From positions 62,001 through 126,000 of the forward strand of contig CBDDEJ010000002.1 of assembly GCA_965226915.1 (NCBI GenBank): a stretch of DNA of 64,000 nt, in the 5' to 3' direction. Source of the stretch: Io17-Chloro-G2 sp965226915. Its GTDB lineage: Bacteria; Chloroflexota; Dehalococcoidia; Lucifugimonadales; UBA3495. The notes under the pieces are model-generated. The model had not been told where the DNA came from and did no database searches. It saw nothing but the letters and a program-made list of their open reading frames with translations. The translations under genes were made by a program, and so were the position numbers. Below are positions 8,185-15,788 of the stretch, one piece after another. Within the stretch, counting starts at the first letter, position 1. Each line of letters starts with the position of its first letter.

Positions 8185-9402
8185 TACTCAGTCATGTTTG
8201 GAATCAAAGGGATAGAGGCGGTGCAGTTTGGTTCGGGCGTCATGGGTATTGAAGCGCCAGTTGATGGTAGCTTGGGCGGTGTTGCGCTCCGTAACCAGGG
8301 CCTGAACCTCCCGCCCGAGAGCTTCCTCGTCGGGGAGTCGCTGTCTGAGGCAGGAGCGGGACAGTACGCTGAACTCGATTTCCGCCATATTCAACCAACT
8401 CCCGTGCTTGGGGGTGTAGTGGAACTCCAGCCGTTTGGCAATCCGCCGGGCCTCTGCCGCCGGGAACGCCTCGTACAGCGACGCCATGCGGTGAGTGTTC
8501 AGGTTGTCCAGGACGACCCGGACCACCTCGACCTCCGGATAGGCCTCGTCCACCAGCCATCGCATCTGTTGGGCAAAGTCCTCCATCGTGCGCCGTTGGG
8601 TCACCGCCACGTGCCGCCACCCGGCCTGCGGCTCACAGGTCAGGAACAGGTTCCGTGTGCCCTCGCGCCGATACTCGTAGTCCTGCCGCAGCGGAATTCC
8701 GGGCCGGGGCGGCAGAGCCGGCCGCGTCTGGGCCAACAACTGGGTGGAGGTCTCGTCAAAGCAGACCACCGGCCTTCGCGGGTCATACGGCTCCTCGTAT
8801 AAGTCCAGCACTTCCTCCATGTGCGCCACGAAGTCGGCGCTCACCTTGGGGATGCACCACTCTTTCTTCTGCCACGGCTTGAGAGCGTTTTTTTGAGCCG
8901 CTGGCGCACCCCTTCATGGGACATGGAGGACGCCAACCCCAACTCGACCACCTTGCCAGCCAACAGGCGCAGGGTCCAGTGGTCATGCCCCTCCGGGGCT
9001 GGGCTGCAGGCCAGCGCGACCAGGTGAGCCTCACCCCGGTCGTCCAACTTTCGGTACCGATGGGCTTGGGTGCGCTCCCATAGGGCCCCTTCCAACCCAT
9101 CCTCGACAAACCGCCGCTTGATCCGGTACACCGTGCCCTCCACCACATCGAGGGCTTCGGCCACCCGGGGAGCCGGCCAACCGTCGCCGGTCTTGAGCAG
9201 AATCCGCGCCCGGATGGTCATCCGAGCTGGGCTCTTCCCGCCGCGTACCAGGCGTTGGAGATTTTCCCGTTCTTCCGAAGTCAGCCGGACTGGGTATTTT
9301 TCCCTGACCATCACCGCCACCCCCATCAACACTGTCTGCCCACCAGCATAGCGCGATCGGTCACTCCCTCACATCACCATCTAAAACAAGTTTGACTCAG
9401 TA
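8185..9402 (-). mobile_element. IS630 family element inserted at TA in IS3 orfB
   Basis: The element 8187-9400 is flanked by TA at 8185-8186 and 9401-9402, within an original CTAGTACTAG palindrome. With the TA included, ends read TACTCAGTCATGTTTGG and, inward from the other side, TACTGAGTCAAACTTG, matching at 12 of 16 positions. TA duplication and the two-frame DDE transposase place it in IS630/Tc1-mariner. Restoring one TA rejoins IS3 orfB in frame. Confidence 0.9.
8188..9332 (-). CDS. IS630 transposase, two frames joined at an A7 slippery run
   Basis: The first frame (9332-8841) holds the N-terminal HTH region (S-P-A-R-M-T-I-R-A-R-I-L-L…V-A-E-A-L-D-V-V-E-G-T-V-Y-R-I-K-R-R-F). The second frame (8844-8188) holds the DDE domain: V-V-C-F-D-E-T-S with the first Asp, V-L-D-N-L-N-T-H with the second and M-A-E-I-E-F-S with the Glu. 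The frames meet at seven A on the minus strand (8895-8889); a -1 slip there continues as K-N-A-L-K-P-W-Q-K-K-E-W-C-I-P. Frameshifted transposases are known in IS630 elements, so this may be functional. A plain indel is the alternative. Confidence 0.8.
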
Positions 9403-9631
9403 CTAGGTAGCCCTCTGCCAGCAGCCAGGCCTTCATCCTCCTGGAACCGTAGAAGGGCGTCTTCAAATACTGACGGTCCATCCGAGCCATCAACTCCAGG
9501 TCTTCTGCTCTGGTCGAGACTGGCCGGTAGTACACTGAGGCTCGGCTGATGTTCAGCAGTGTACACTGACGGACCAGGGACAGTTGCTTATGGCCTCGGT
9601 CGATCATGGCCTGCCGCAGGCTGCGATTCAT
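9403..9631 (-). pseudogene. IS3 orfB transposase, 5' part
   Basis: The start of orfB, which overlaps the end of orfA by 4 bases. It encodes M-N-R-S-L-R-Q-A-M-I-D-R-G-H, then L-N-I-S-R-A-S-V-Y-Y-R-P, the HTH-21-like part of IS3 transposases, then R-R-M-K-A-W-L-L-A-E-G-Y-L. The frame enters the IS630 after G-Y-L and would end within it. With 7474-8184 it makes a complete orfB when the IS630 is removed. Confidence 0.87.
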
Positions 9632-9912
9632 AGACCGGACCTTTCCGACAAAAAATCGCGTTCCACCTTCAGCTGGCCGATGTGCCGGTAGAGTTGGTCA
9701 ATTTGAGCTTCTTTGGCCTTTTCCTGGGATTTATGGTTGTCGGCAAATAGCTCCGGAGCTCCTTCTAACAGGGCCCTTTTCCAAGCGTGAATCTGGCTGG
9801 GATGGACCTCAAATCGGCTGGCCAACTGGGCGATGGTCTCTTCCCCTTGAAGAGCGGCCAGGGCCACCTTGGCCTTGAACGCTGGGCTGTGTTTCTTCCT
9901 CGTCTGCCTCAT
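9628..9912 (-). CDS. IS3 family orfA (HTH protein)
   Basis: A 94-residue intact IS3 orfA: M-R-Q-T-R-K-K-H-S-P-A-F-K-A-K-V-A-L-A-A-L, a helix-turn-helix with I-A-Q-L-A-S-R-F-E-V-H-P-S-Q-I-H-A-W-K, and a leucine-rich C-terminal helix. It binds the element ends together with OrfB. A good ribosome site (GGAGAAGGAC) precedes ATG 9912. OrfAB is normally made by frameshifting near the 4-base overlap with orfB. Confidence 0.9.
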   Translation of the reverse strand: MRQTRKKHSPAFKAKVALAALQGEETIAQLASRFEVHPSQIHAWKRALLEGAPELFADNHKSQEKAKEAQIDQLYRHIGQLKVERDFLSERSGL

Positions 9913-10000
9913 GTCCTTCTCCTCCCCAACAGCAACCGCTGCCGGTATTTTAGGAGCTGGACTCTCTCTTAGCCACCTGTCTAGTTTTTGGGTACCACCT

Positions 10001-11098
10001 CATCCTGGCGCCCGGGTCAAAGTCAGGTCCACCCAAGACGCCCATGGAAACCTGGTCGCCCGAGTTGTGGAGGCTTCAAGCCCGGCCCGCAGGCGGATCC
10101 TGCCAGGGAACAGCAGGCGCGGCCGGCCGGGGACCAACGAGCAGCCGGAGCAGGCCGATTACCTTAAGCACGAGGGCAAGGTCAGGGCCGTGGGGAGCGA
10201 TCACTTCATCTTGGCGGATGTGCTTTATTCGGTTAACCTTTTGCCTATCGGCGGGTTTGTCCGAATGGCCGGGGACACCAACCCGGCTGTGCCCGGCAGC
10301 CTGGCCGGCAAAGGGGTTGGCGCCCGGCTCCTAGTATTGGCGGCTGGCCCCATGATGAACGCTATCATCCCAATCGTCATCTTCGCCGCCCTGTTCATGA
10401 TTCCCCGGCCAATAACTGTCGGGCAAGTCGTGGTGGAACAAGTGACGGCCGGATCTCCGGCAGCGGCGGCCGGTCTTCAGCCAGGAGATATCGTCGCCCG
10501 TGCGGATGGGCTCCGAATCGAGACTGCGGAACACCTGACCAACTCTTTAAACGGCAGCAGTGGATCCGATATGGAATGGAGCATGCTCCGGTCGGGAAAA
10601 GAGAACGTCGTACGGCTCAAACCCCAACTTGACCCATCAGATGACTCATGGTCGGTCGGAATTTCCACAAAAGAGAGCTCCTATGTGGGAAAACGGTCCG
10701 TTGCACCTTGGACAGCAGTTGGCGGCGGCTTGGAGGTCACTTGGAACATGATGGTTGTAGTCGAGGATCACATCTCCTCGGCCATCACCCAAGGAGACGC
10801 GCCGGAACTTGCGGGCCCAATCGGAATAGCCCAGGTCACCGGTGAAGCAACTCAGCAACTGGGGCTGGTAGGCTGGCTTTTGATCACCGCTTTCCTAAGC
10901 CTCAACCTGGCCATTATGAATGTCCTGCCTATTCCCATGATGGATGGGGGCCGGCTGGCGTTTGTCATCTTGGAATGGGTGCGGCGGGGCAAGCGGATAG
11001 CCTATAAGAAGGAAGTGCTGGTCCACGCCATCGGGTTCATATTGCTCATGGGCGCCGTTCTGGTGATCAGCGTTAGCGACATCAACAAGCTGATCTAG
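10001..11098 (+). pseudogene. RseP-like site-2 protease, N-terminus replaced by a DUF5666-like fragment
   Basis: From about 10211 on, the frame encodes the C-terminal part of an M50 (RseP/SpoIVFB-type) membrane metalloprotease: L-P-I-G-G-F-V-R-M-A-G, a membrane segment, a PDZ domain (G-S-P-A-A-A-A-G-L-Q-P-G-D-I-V), L-N-L-A-I-M-N-V-L-P-I-P-M-M-D-G-G-R-L with the third zinc-ligand Asp, and a last membrane segment. The N-terminal HExxH motif is absent. In its place 10001-10210 encodes G-A-R-V-K-V-R…G-N-L-V-A-R-V-V-E and G-K-V-R-A-V-G-S-D-H-F-I-L-A-D, which resembles a DUF5666 repeat. The open frame continues into IS3 sequence. It cannot be an active protease. Confidence 0.85.
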
Positions 11099-11156
11099 GG
11101 CCTCATGGGGAACAAGCCAAGATTCGAGTCGTTAGGAGGGGGATCTAGCTACCGCC

Positions 11157-12923
11157 CTACCGGCGGCCGAACTCCCGCTCCATGTGGTAGGAGCTGAAGT
11201 GGATCATCGTGGGGCGGCCATGGGGGCAGGTGTGGGGATTATCGGCAGCTTCCAGTTGTTCCAGCAGGCCACTCATCTCCCCCTCGGTCAGACTCTTGCC
11301 AGCCCTGATGGCGGCGTGGCAGGCGATTGAAGCCGCTAGGACATCTTCTTGCTGCCGCAACAACCCCTCGAAGGCCACCATGTCTAGCACGTCAACCAGC
11401 GACTTGGCGGGGTCAACCTGGTCTCTGGCGGTAAGAATGGCGGGGACAGATCTAAGCAGGTAGCTGTTGTCGCCGAAATACTCCAGGTCGAACCCGTAGT
11501 TCGCCAGAAAATCGCCATGACCCTTAAGAACATCGATCTGGGCCGGTGATAACTCCACGGAAACGGGGTCCAACAAAGGCTGCGACTGGGTTTCCTTCCT
11601 TTGGCCCCCCTGCCGCAACCGGTCAAACAACACCCTCTCATGAGCCGCGTGTTGATCAACCAGGAACATACCTTCGGAGCCTTCCGCGACTATATAAGTA
11701 AGCTTTAACTGACCGACCACCTTTAGAGCGGCCGACAATGGCCTAGGCATGTCCAAGTTCACGGGGTCCGGTTGGGAAGGGTACGGTCCGGTTTGAGGCA
11801 CGCCGCCAGGAATCCCGCCGGGTTGGCCGCCGCCCCGTTGCCCTCCGAAGGAGATCTGCGGGAAAAACGACGGGGCCGGGGCAGCCGCGAATCCCCGGGA
11901 TGGAGAAGGAGGCCGCATCTGGGGGACGGGAGAATCCGCCACCAGGACCGCCCGAACCGCCCTTTGCAACGTTGAAAAGGCCTTGCCTTCCTGGTGAAAC
12001 CGAACCTCCCTCTTGGACGGATGAGAATTGACATCCACTTGGTTGAATGGGATATCCAGGTTCAACGCCGCCAGAGGGTAGCGCCGTTCCGGCAGAAGGC
12101 CGTGGTAGGCCTCTTCCAGGGCAAACGATAGCACCCGATTTTGAATCCAGCGGCGATTGACAAAAAATGTCATATGGGTTCGGTTGGCCCGGTTCAGGCT
12201 AGGGGGGCTGACGAATCCGTCCACCCGGTATCCCGATTCGTCATCCTCGCCGTGCACCTCCAGCATTTGTTCCGCCACGGTCACTCCATATACACCGGCC
12301 AAGGCTTCCTTGGGGATACCGCTGCCGGGCGTGAGCAACTGTTGCTTGCCGTCAACGGTCAACTGAAACCGCGTCTGCGGGTAAGCAAGAGCATAGCGGC
12401 TCACCAACTCTTGGACTCGGGAGGCTTCGGTAGATGTCGTGCGCAGAAACTTACGGCGGGCGGGAAGGTTGCCGAAAAGATCGGAAACTGTTACCGACGT
12501 GCCCGCCGCCGACCCCTGGGCGCCGGAGTGGGTGAATGCGCCCCATTTGAGTTGCAACGTCCGCCCAGCGGCAGCTTTGGCTGGACGGCTGGTAAGGGTA
12601 AGATGTGATACGGCGGCGATACTAGGCAGGGCTTCCCCTCGGAAGCCCAGGGTTCCCACGGCGTCCAGTTGATCCTGACTGTCCAGTTTGCTGGTGGCGT
12701 GGCGTTGAAAGGCCAGCTCAACCTGGTCCGCGGGGATGCCATTGCCGTCGTCGGTAATGCGTATCTGTTGGATGCCGCCGCCCTGGATTTCCACGGTGAT
12801 TTGAGAGGAGCCCGCGTCCAAAGAATTCTCCACCAACTCTTTGACCACCGACGCCGGGCGTTCCACCACTTCACCAGCGGCGATCTTGCTGGACAGCTCC
12901 GGCAGAAGCACTTTTATGGGCAT
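11157..12923 (-). CDS. mutL: DNA mismatch repair protein MutL
   Basis: Full-length MutL, 588 residues. The N-terminal GHKL ATPase has E-N-S-L-D-A-G, D-D-G-N-G-I and G-F-R-G-E-A-L. The C-terminal domain has D-Q-H-A-A-H-E-R-V-L-F-D, A-C-H-A-A-I-R-A-G and C-P-H-G-R-P, the motifs of MutL proteins with latent endonuclease activity, with Asp in place of the last Glu of the first motif. MutL couples mismatch recognition by MutS (15789-18422, same strand) to strand incision. A 10-base overlap with the HAD gene upstream suggests one transcript. The proline-rich linker around residues 330-380 is normal. Confidence 0.95.
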   Translation of the reverse strand: MPIKVLLPELSSKIAAGEVVERPASVVKELVENSLDAGSSQITVEIQGGGIQQIRITDDGNGIPADQVELAFQRHATSKLDSQDQLDAVGTLGFRGEALPSIAAVSHLTLTSRPAKAAAGRTLQLKWGAFTHSGAQGSAAGTSVTVSDLFGNLPARRKFLRTTSTEASRVQELVSRYALAYPQTRFQLTVDGKQQLLTPGSGIPKEALAGVYGVTVAEQMLEVHGEDDESGYRVDGFVSPPSLNRANRTHMTFFVNRRWIQNRVLSFALEEAYHGLLPERRYPLAALNLDIPFNQVDVNSHPSKREVRFHQEGKAFSTLQRAVRAVLVADSPVPQMRPPSPSRGFAAAPAPSFFPQISFGGQRGGGQPGGIPGGVPQTGPYPSQPDPVNLDMPRPLSAALKVVGQLKLTYIVAEGSEGMFLVDQHAAHERVLFDRLRQGGQRKETQSQPLLDPVSVELSPAQIDVLKGHGDFLANYGFDLEYFGDNSYLLRSVPAILTARDQVDPAKSLVDVLDMVAFEGLLRQQEDVLAASIACHAAIRAGKSLTEGEMSGLLEQLEAADNPHTCPHGRPTMIHFSSYHMEREFGRR

Positions 12924-13369
12924 GGCTTTGCCTTAAAAAGAGGTACTGTGGAACCCTTGGCACGGTATTGTTTGTCTTCGGAAGTTCCCGTGGATATGAA
13001 ATCGCGGGCAATGCGGTAGATGCGGTCCATCTCTTGGTCGAAGTTGCGTTTGAAGAAGTAGGGCGGCACCCAAACCCCGCCGAAGGCGGAAACGATTTCG
13101 GGATAATCGTCGATAACGAACTCTGGCTCGAAGGGAACTCCCAACTCGTCCAAACGCTCGTGGAAATGGTGGGTCGGTTTCTCGTAGACCCCGCTGATCA
13201 GGGGCTTGAGATTATGCTTTTCCACCACTTCCCATCGCTCCCCCATGCCTGACCAGATGTAAATCTCGTTGCCTTCCTCTTTAAGTTGGGTCAGCGTTTC
13301 GATGGTGCCCGGACGAAGGCTATCGTCCAGGCCCAGGATGGTGTAGTCCACATCGAAAAATATCTTCAT
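12914..13369 (-). CDS. HAD superfamily hydrolase
   Basis: A 151-residue small HAD-type phosphatase. Motif I is F-D-V-D-Y-T-I (nucleophile and acid/base Asp) at residues 4-10; motif II is around I-W-S-G near residue 40; motif IV is F-V-I-D-D near residue 85. There is no large cap domain. The substrate cannot be told. It lies directly upstream of mutL and overlaps it by 10 bases; upstream is IS66 copy 2, so its native promoter may be displaced. Confidence 0.8.
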   Translation of the reverse strand: MKIFFDVDYTILGLDDSLRPGTIETLTQLKEEGNEIYIWSGMGERWEVVEKHNLKPLISGVYEKPTHHFHERLDELGVPFEPEFVIDDYPEIVSAFGGVWVPPYFFKRNFDQEMDRIYRIARDFISTGTSEDKQYRAKGSTVPLFKAKPCP

Positions 13370-13485
13370 GGCCGGAAATGGTTCCTTTATCCTGAGCCGG
13401 TTTTTACTTTATACAGGCCGAGTGAAATGAATTCGCAATTCATTATATCGTAACTCCGGCGACGATAAAACGACCTAAACAAGGC

Positions 13486-14931
13486 GTAACTGTTCAGACT
13501 TGATGAGGTGAATTGGCTCAAAGCCGTTGGAAAAACGCTGGCATGGCCGGGGGAGTTGTGGCATACCAGGGAGGTGGACACTGAACTAGACCTGAACGCG
13601 GCGAGTGGCGAAACTCTGCTGGAGATAATTGCCGGCCAGCGGGCAGTCATTGCCGATTTGCAAAGGCGGATTGGGGTTCTGGAATCCCGTCCCAACCGGC
13701 GCGGGTCGTCGGGGATGCCGGGTAATCAGCCGCACTCCAGCCGGCAAGCGCCGGAGAAAAAGGAGCCCAGAAAGCCGCGCCGCCATGGCTTCGCCCGCCA
13801 GCGCATGACTCCTACCCGGCGGGTGGAGCATGCCGTGGCGGTCTGTCCCGACTGCGGGACTCACCTGAACGGCGGATGGGTACAGCGAACTCGGGAAGTC
13901 ATTGAGCTACCGGTGGCTCCGGTAGAAGTGACCGAGCACGCCCTGGTAGCCCGCATCTGTCCGGTATGCCAGCGGCGCCGGCTGCCCAAAGAGGCCCTGC
14001 AGGGGGTGGTTCTGGGCCAGCAGCGCCTGGGGGTCAATCTGGTAAGCCTGATGGTGACCCTGCGGGAGGAGGGACGGTTGCCCATAAGAATCATCCAATG
14101 GTACCTGGAGAGCGTCCATCAGTTGCACCTGAGTGTTGGCGCCATCGTCGAGGCCGTCCATGGAGTAGCCCGTCAGGCTGAGACGGCGGTGCGAGAGGTG
14201 CTCGAGCAAGTCCGCGCCAGTCCCGTGGTGCAGGGCGACGAAACCGGCTGGCGCCAGGACGGGAGCAACGGCTATGTTTGGACCTTCAGCACTCCCAGCG
14301 AACGATACTTCCTGCGTCGGGGTCGGGATAAGGGGGTGGTGGATGAGGTGCTGGATTCCTCCTTCAGCGGAGTGTTGGTCAGTGATTTCTACGCCGCCTA
14401 TAACCACTACCCGGGCCTGAAGCAACGGTGCTGGGCTCATCTGCTGCGGGATATCCATGACCTGAAAGGGTTGTACCCAGAAGACGCTGGGCTGGCTCAG
14501 TGGGCCGAGGCGGTTCACCAGGTCTACACGGAGGCCAAGGCCTCGGTCCTTCCCCGAGCCCAGCCAGGCCATCGCACCCAGCTAATGCTGGAGGAGAAAC
14601 TAATGGTCTTGGCGCGGCCTTTCCTTAAAGATCCCCTGGCGAAAGATCCCCTGGCGGTTCAGGCCAAGCTCTGCCGGCGCATGGAACGGTTCATCAAGGA
14701 ACTGTTTGTCTTCGTGTCGGACCCAGCCGTGCCCTCAGACAACAACGCCGCCGAGCGGAGCCTGCGGCATCTGGTAACCAGTCGCAAGATCAGCGGCGGC
14801 GCCCGCTCAGGGCAGGGCGCCGACAGCAAGATGACCTTGGCATCCCTCTTTGGCACCTGGCGGGCCAGAGGTCTCAATCCCCTCCTGGAATGCCGCCGGT
14901 TGCTCACTTCCCCTCAACTCTGAACAGTTTC
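13486..14931 (+). mobile_element. IS66 family element, copy 2 (complete)
   Basis: A 1446-bp complete element between 8-bp direct repeats AACAAGGC at 13478-13485 and 14932-14939. The ends are GTAACTGTTCAGACTTGATG and, read inward from the right, GAAACTGTTCAGAGTTGAGG. It carries a single uninterrupted transposase and is the likely source of activity for the two defective copies. It sits between the HAD gene and the ArsC-like gene, without breaking either. Confidence 0.95.
13508..14923 (+). CDS. IS66 family transposase (intact)
   Basis: 471 residues in one frame: N-terminal leucine-rich coil (E-I-I-A-G-Q-R-A-V-I-A-D-L-Q-R-R-I), C-P-D-C and C-P-V-C zinc-finger-like pairs, the V-Q-G-D-E-T-G-W and S-D-F-Y-A-A-Y blocks with the two catalytic Asp, and N-N-A-A-E-R-S-L-R with the Glu. 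No tnpA/tnpB accompanies it, as in the ISBst12 subgroup. Compared with copy 3 it has a 15-bp tandem duplication that repeats K-D-P-L-A near residue 378; the frame is kept. Start GTG 13508. Confidence 0.95.
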   Translation: MNWLKAVGKTLAWPGELWHTREVDTELDLNAASGETLLEIIAGQRAVIADLQRRIGVLESRPNRRGSSGMPGNQPHSSRQAPEKKEPRKPRRHGFARQRMTPTRRVEHAVAVCPDCGTHLNGGWVQRTREVIELPVAPVEVTEHALVARICPVCQRRRLPKEALQGVVLGQQRLGVNLVSLMVTLREEGRLPIRIIQWYLESVHQLHLSVGAIVEAVHGVARQAETAVREVLEQVRASPVVQGDETGWRQDGSNGYVWTFSTPSERYFLRRGRDKGVVDEVLDSSFSGVLVSDFYAAYNHYPGLKQRCWAHLLRDIHDLKGLYPEDAGLAQWAEAVHQVYTEAKASVLPRAQPGHRTQLMLEEKLMVLARPFLKDPLAKDPLAVQAKLCRRMERFIKELFVFVSDPAVPSDNNAAERSLRHLVTSRKISGGARSGQGADSKMTLASLFGTWRARGLNPLLECRRLLTSPQL

Positions 14932-15010
14932 AACAAGGCGATAGGGAACCTGCTACCAGCCAATTCCCTCACGGCCCTCGTAATTCCATACGCCAGCCAT
15001 TAACCCGCGG

Positions 15011-15370
15011 CTAGCTAGAAGAATCGAGGGCAGCTTCCATGGTTTTCATATTCGCCCCCACCACCAGCGTGCTGCCGATGCGCACCAGGGGCCTTCGGAT
15101 TAGCCTGGGCTCTTGAAGCATGAGGTCCATCATCTGGCTATCCGGCAGGTCCTGGCCGTCAAGCCCCAACTTTTTCAGGCTAGGACTACGCCGGGCAAAC
15201 AGGTTGCCCAACCCCTCTTCGTTAGCCAAGTCCTGTAATTCTTCCCGGCTGAAAGGCTCTTTGAAAAAATCCCGCTCCTCGATTTCCATGTCATGCTGTA
15301 AGAGCAACTCTCTTACCTTGCGGCATGACGATCAACTGCGCCACCAATAGAGTGTAGCTGTTCCGCTCAT
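15011..15370 (-). CDS. ArsC/Spx-like thioredoxin-fold selenoprotein (UGA at codon 13)
   Basis: Reading from ATG 15370 gives 119 codons to TAG at 15011, open except for TGA at 15334-15332. The start is M-S-G-T-A-T-L-Y-W-W-R-S-(UGA)-S-S-C-R-K-V-R-E-L-L-L. In ArsC/Spx/YffB proteins this place holds the first Cys of C-x-x-C-R-K, so UGA lies at a redox Cys position, giving U-S-S-C. The rest fits the family: E-R-D-F-F-K-E-P-F-S, then L-I-R-R-P-L-V…L-V-V-G-A-N. AGGGG five bases before ATG supports this start; no good start exists after the UGA. A nested hairpin follows the UGA (15290-15329). The role is probably thiol/selenol redox chemistry; arsenate reduction is possible but unproven. Alternative: a nonsense mutation of TGC. 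Confidence 0.85.
15290..15334 (-). promoter_or_regulatory. Candidate bacterial SECIS element after the UGA
   Basis: On the minus strand, after UGA (15334-15332) and two bases, GTCATGC (15329-15323) pairs perfectly with GCATGAC (15296-15290). Inside it GTAAGAG (15316-15310) pairs perfectly with CTCTTAC (15304-15298), leaving the apical loop AGTTG (15309-15305). There are 22 bases between UGA and the loop, and G is the second loop base. Both agree with the published bacterial SECIS pattern (loop about 16-37 bases from UGA, a G among the first two loop bases). The structure lies within coding sequence, as in bacterial selenoprotein genes. Confidence 0.8.
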
Positions 15371-15788
15371 ATCAACCCCTCATTGCTAGATTCCTTAAAC
15401 CTGTTAATCTTTTTCGAGCAAACCCTAGAACTCCAGAGCAACAGCAGGAGCCACACGCCGCTCATGTCGAGCCATTTGACCGAGTTTACGTTGAGTACAA
15501 CCGAAAGACTCAGGGAGACGCGTGCCGAACTCTGGTTACGGGATTTACGGCTACTCCAAACATTAGCTTCGGACTTAGCGAACAGTCAGTCCTTCGACAA
15601 GCTCAGGAGGAACGGGGACGGACCCGCGCCGGTTATGCCGCAACCAAAGCTAAGAATTTCACACCACCCTGCCCATCACAACCGTTCATGATGAGCCCTT
15701 CGGCCATGGCCGGCACGTGGTTGTCGAACCGCTGCTCTTGGATTTAAGCCTATTTCACACTCTTGCCGGCCCGCACCGAAAATCCAAC
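15371..15788. other. Intergenic region with REP-like sequences
   Basis: The 418 bases between mutS and the ArsC-like gene hold no gene I can support. CCTTCGACAAGCTCAGGAGG (15593 region) and, facing it, CCGTTCATGATGAGCCCTTC (15683 region) are two halves of a REP-type intergenic repeat; related pieces occur at about 25980-26020. The ribosome site of the ArsC-like gene (AGGGG, 15380-15376) is at the left end. No clear promoter was seen. Confidence 0.55.

Larger units (their letters stand above)
7462..9999 (-). mobile_element. IS3 family element with IS630 nested in orfB
   Basis: The right end reads AGGTGGACCCAATGATTAAG from 7461/7462 and the left end, read inward from 9999/10000, AGGTGGTACCCAAAAACTAG. 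It holds orfA (9628-9912) and orfB (9631 down to 7474), the latter interrupted by IS630 at 8187-9400. No target duplication is evident: the flanks GTA and CAT differ. A partial copy of the same element is at 21142-21687 and a left-end fragment at 6871-7084. Confidence 0.85.
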
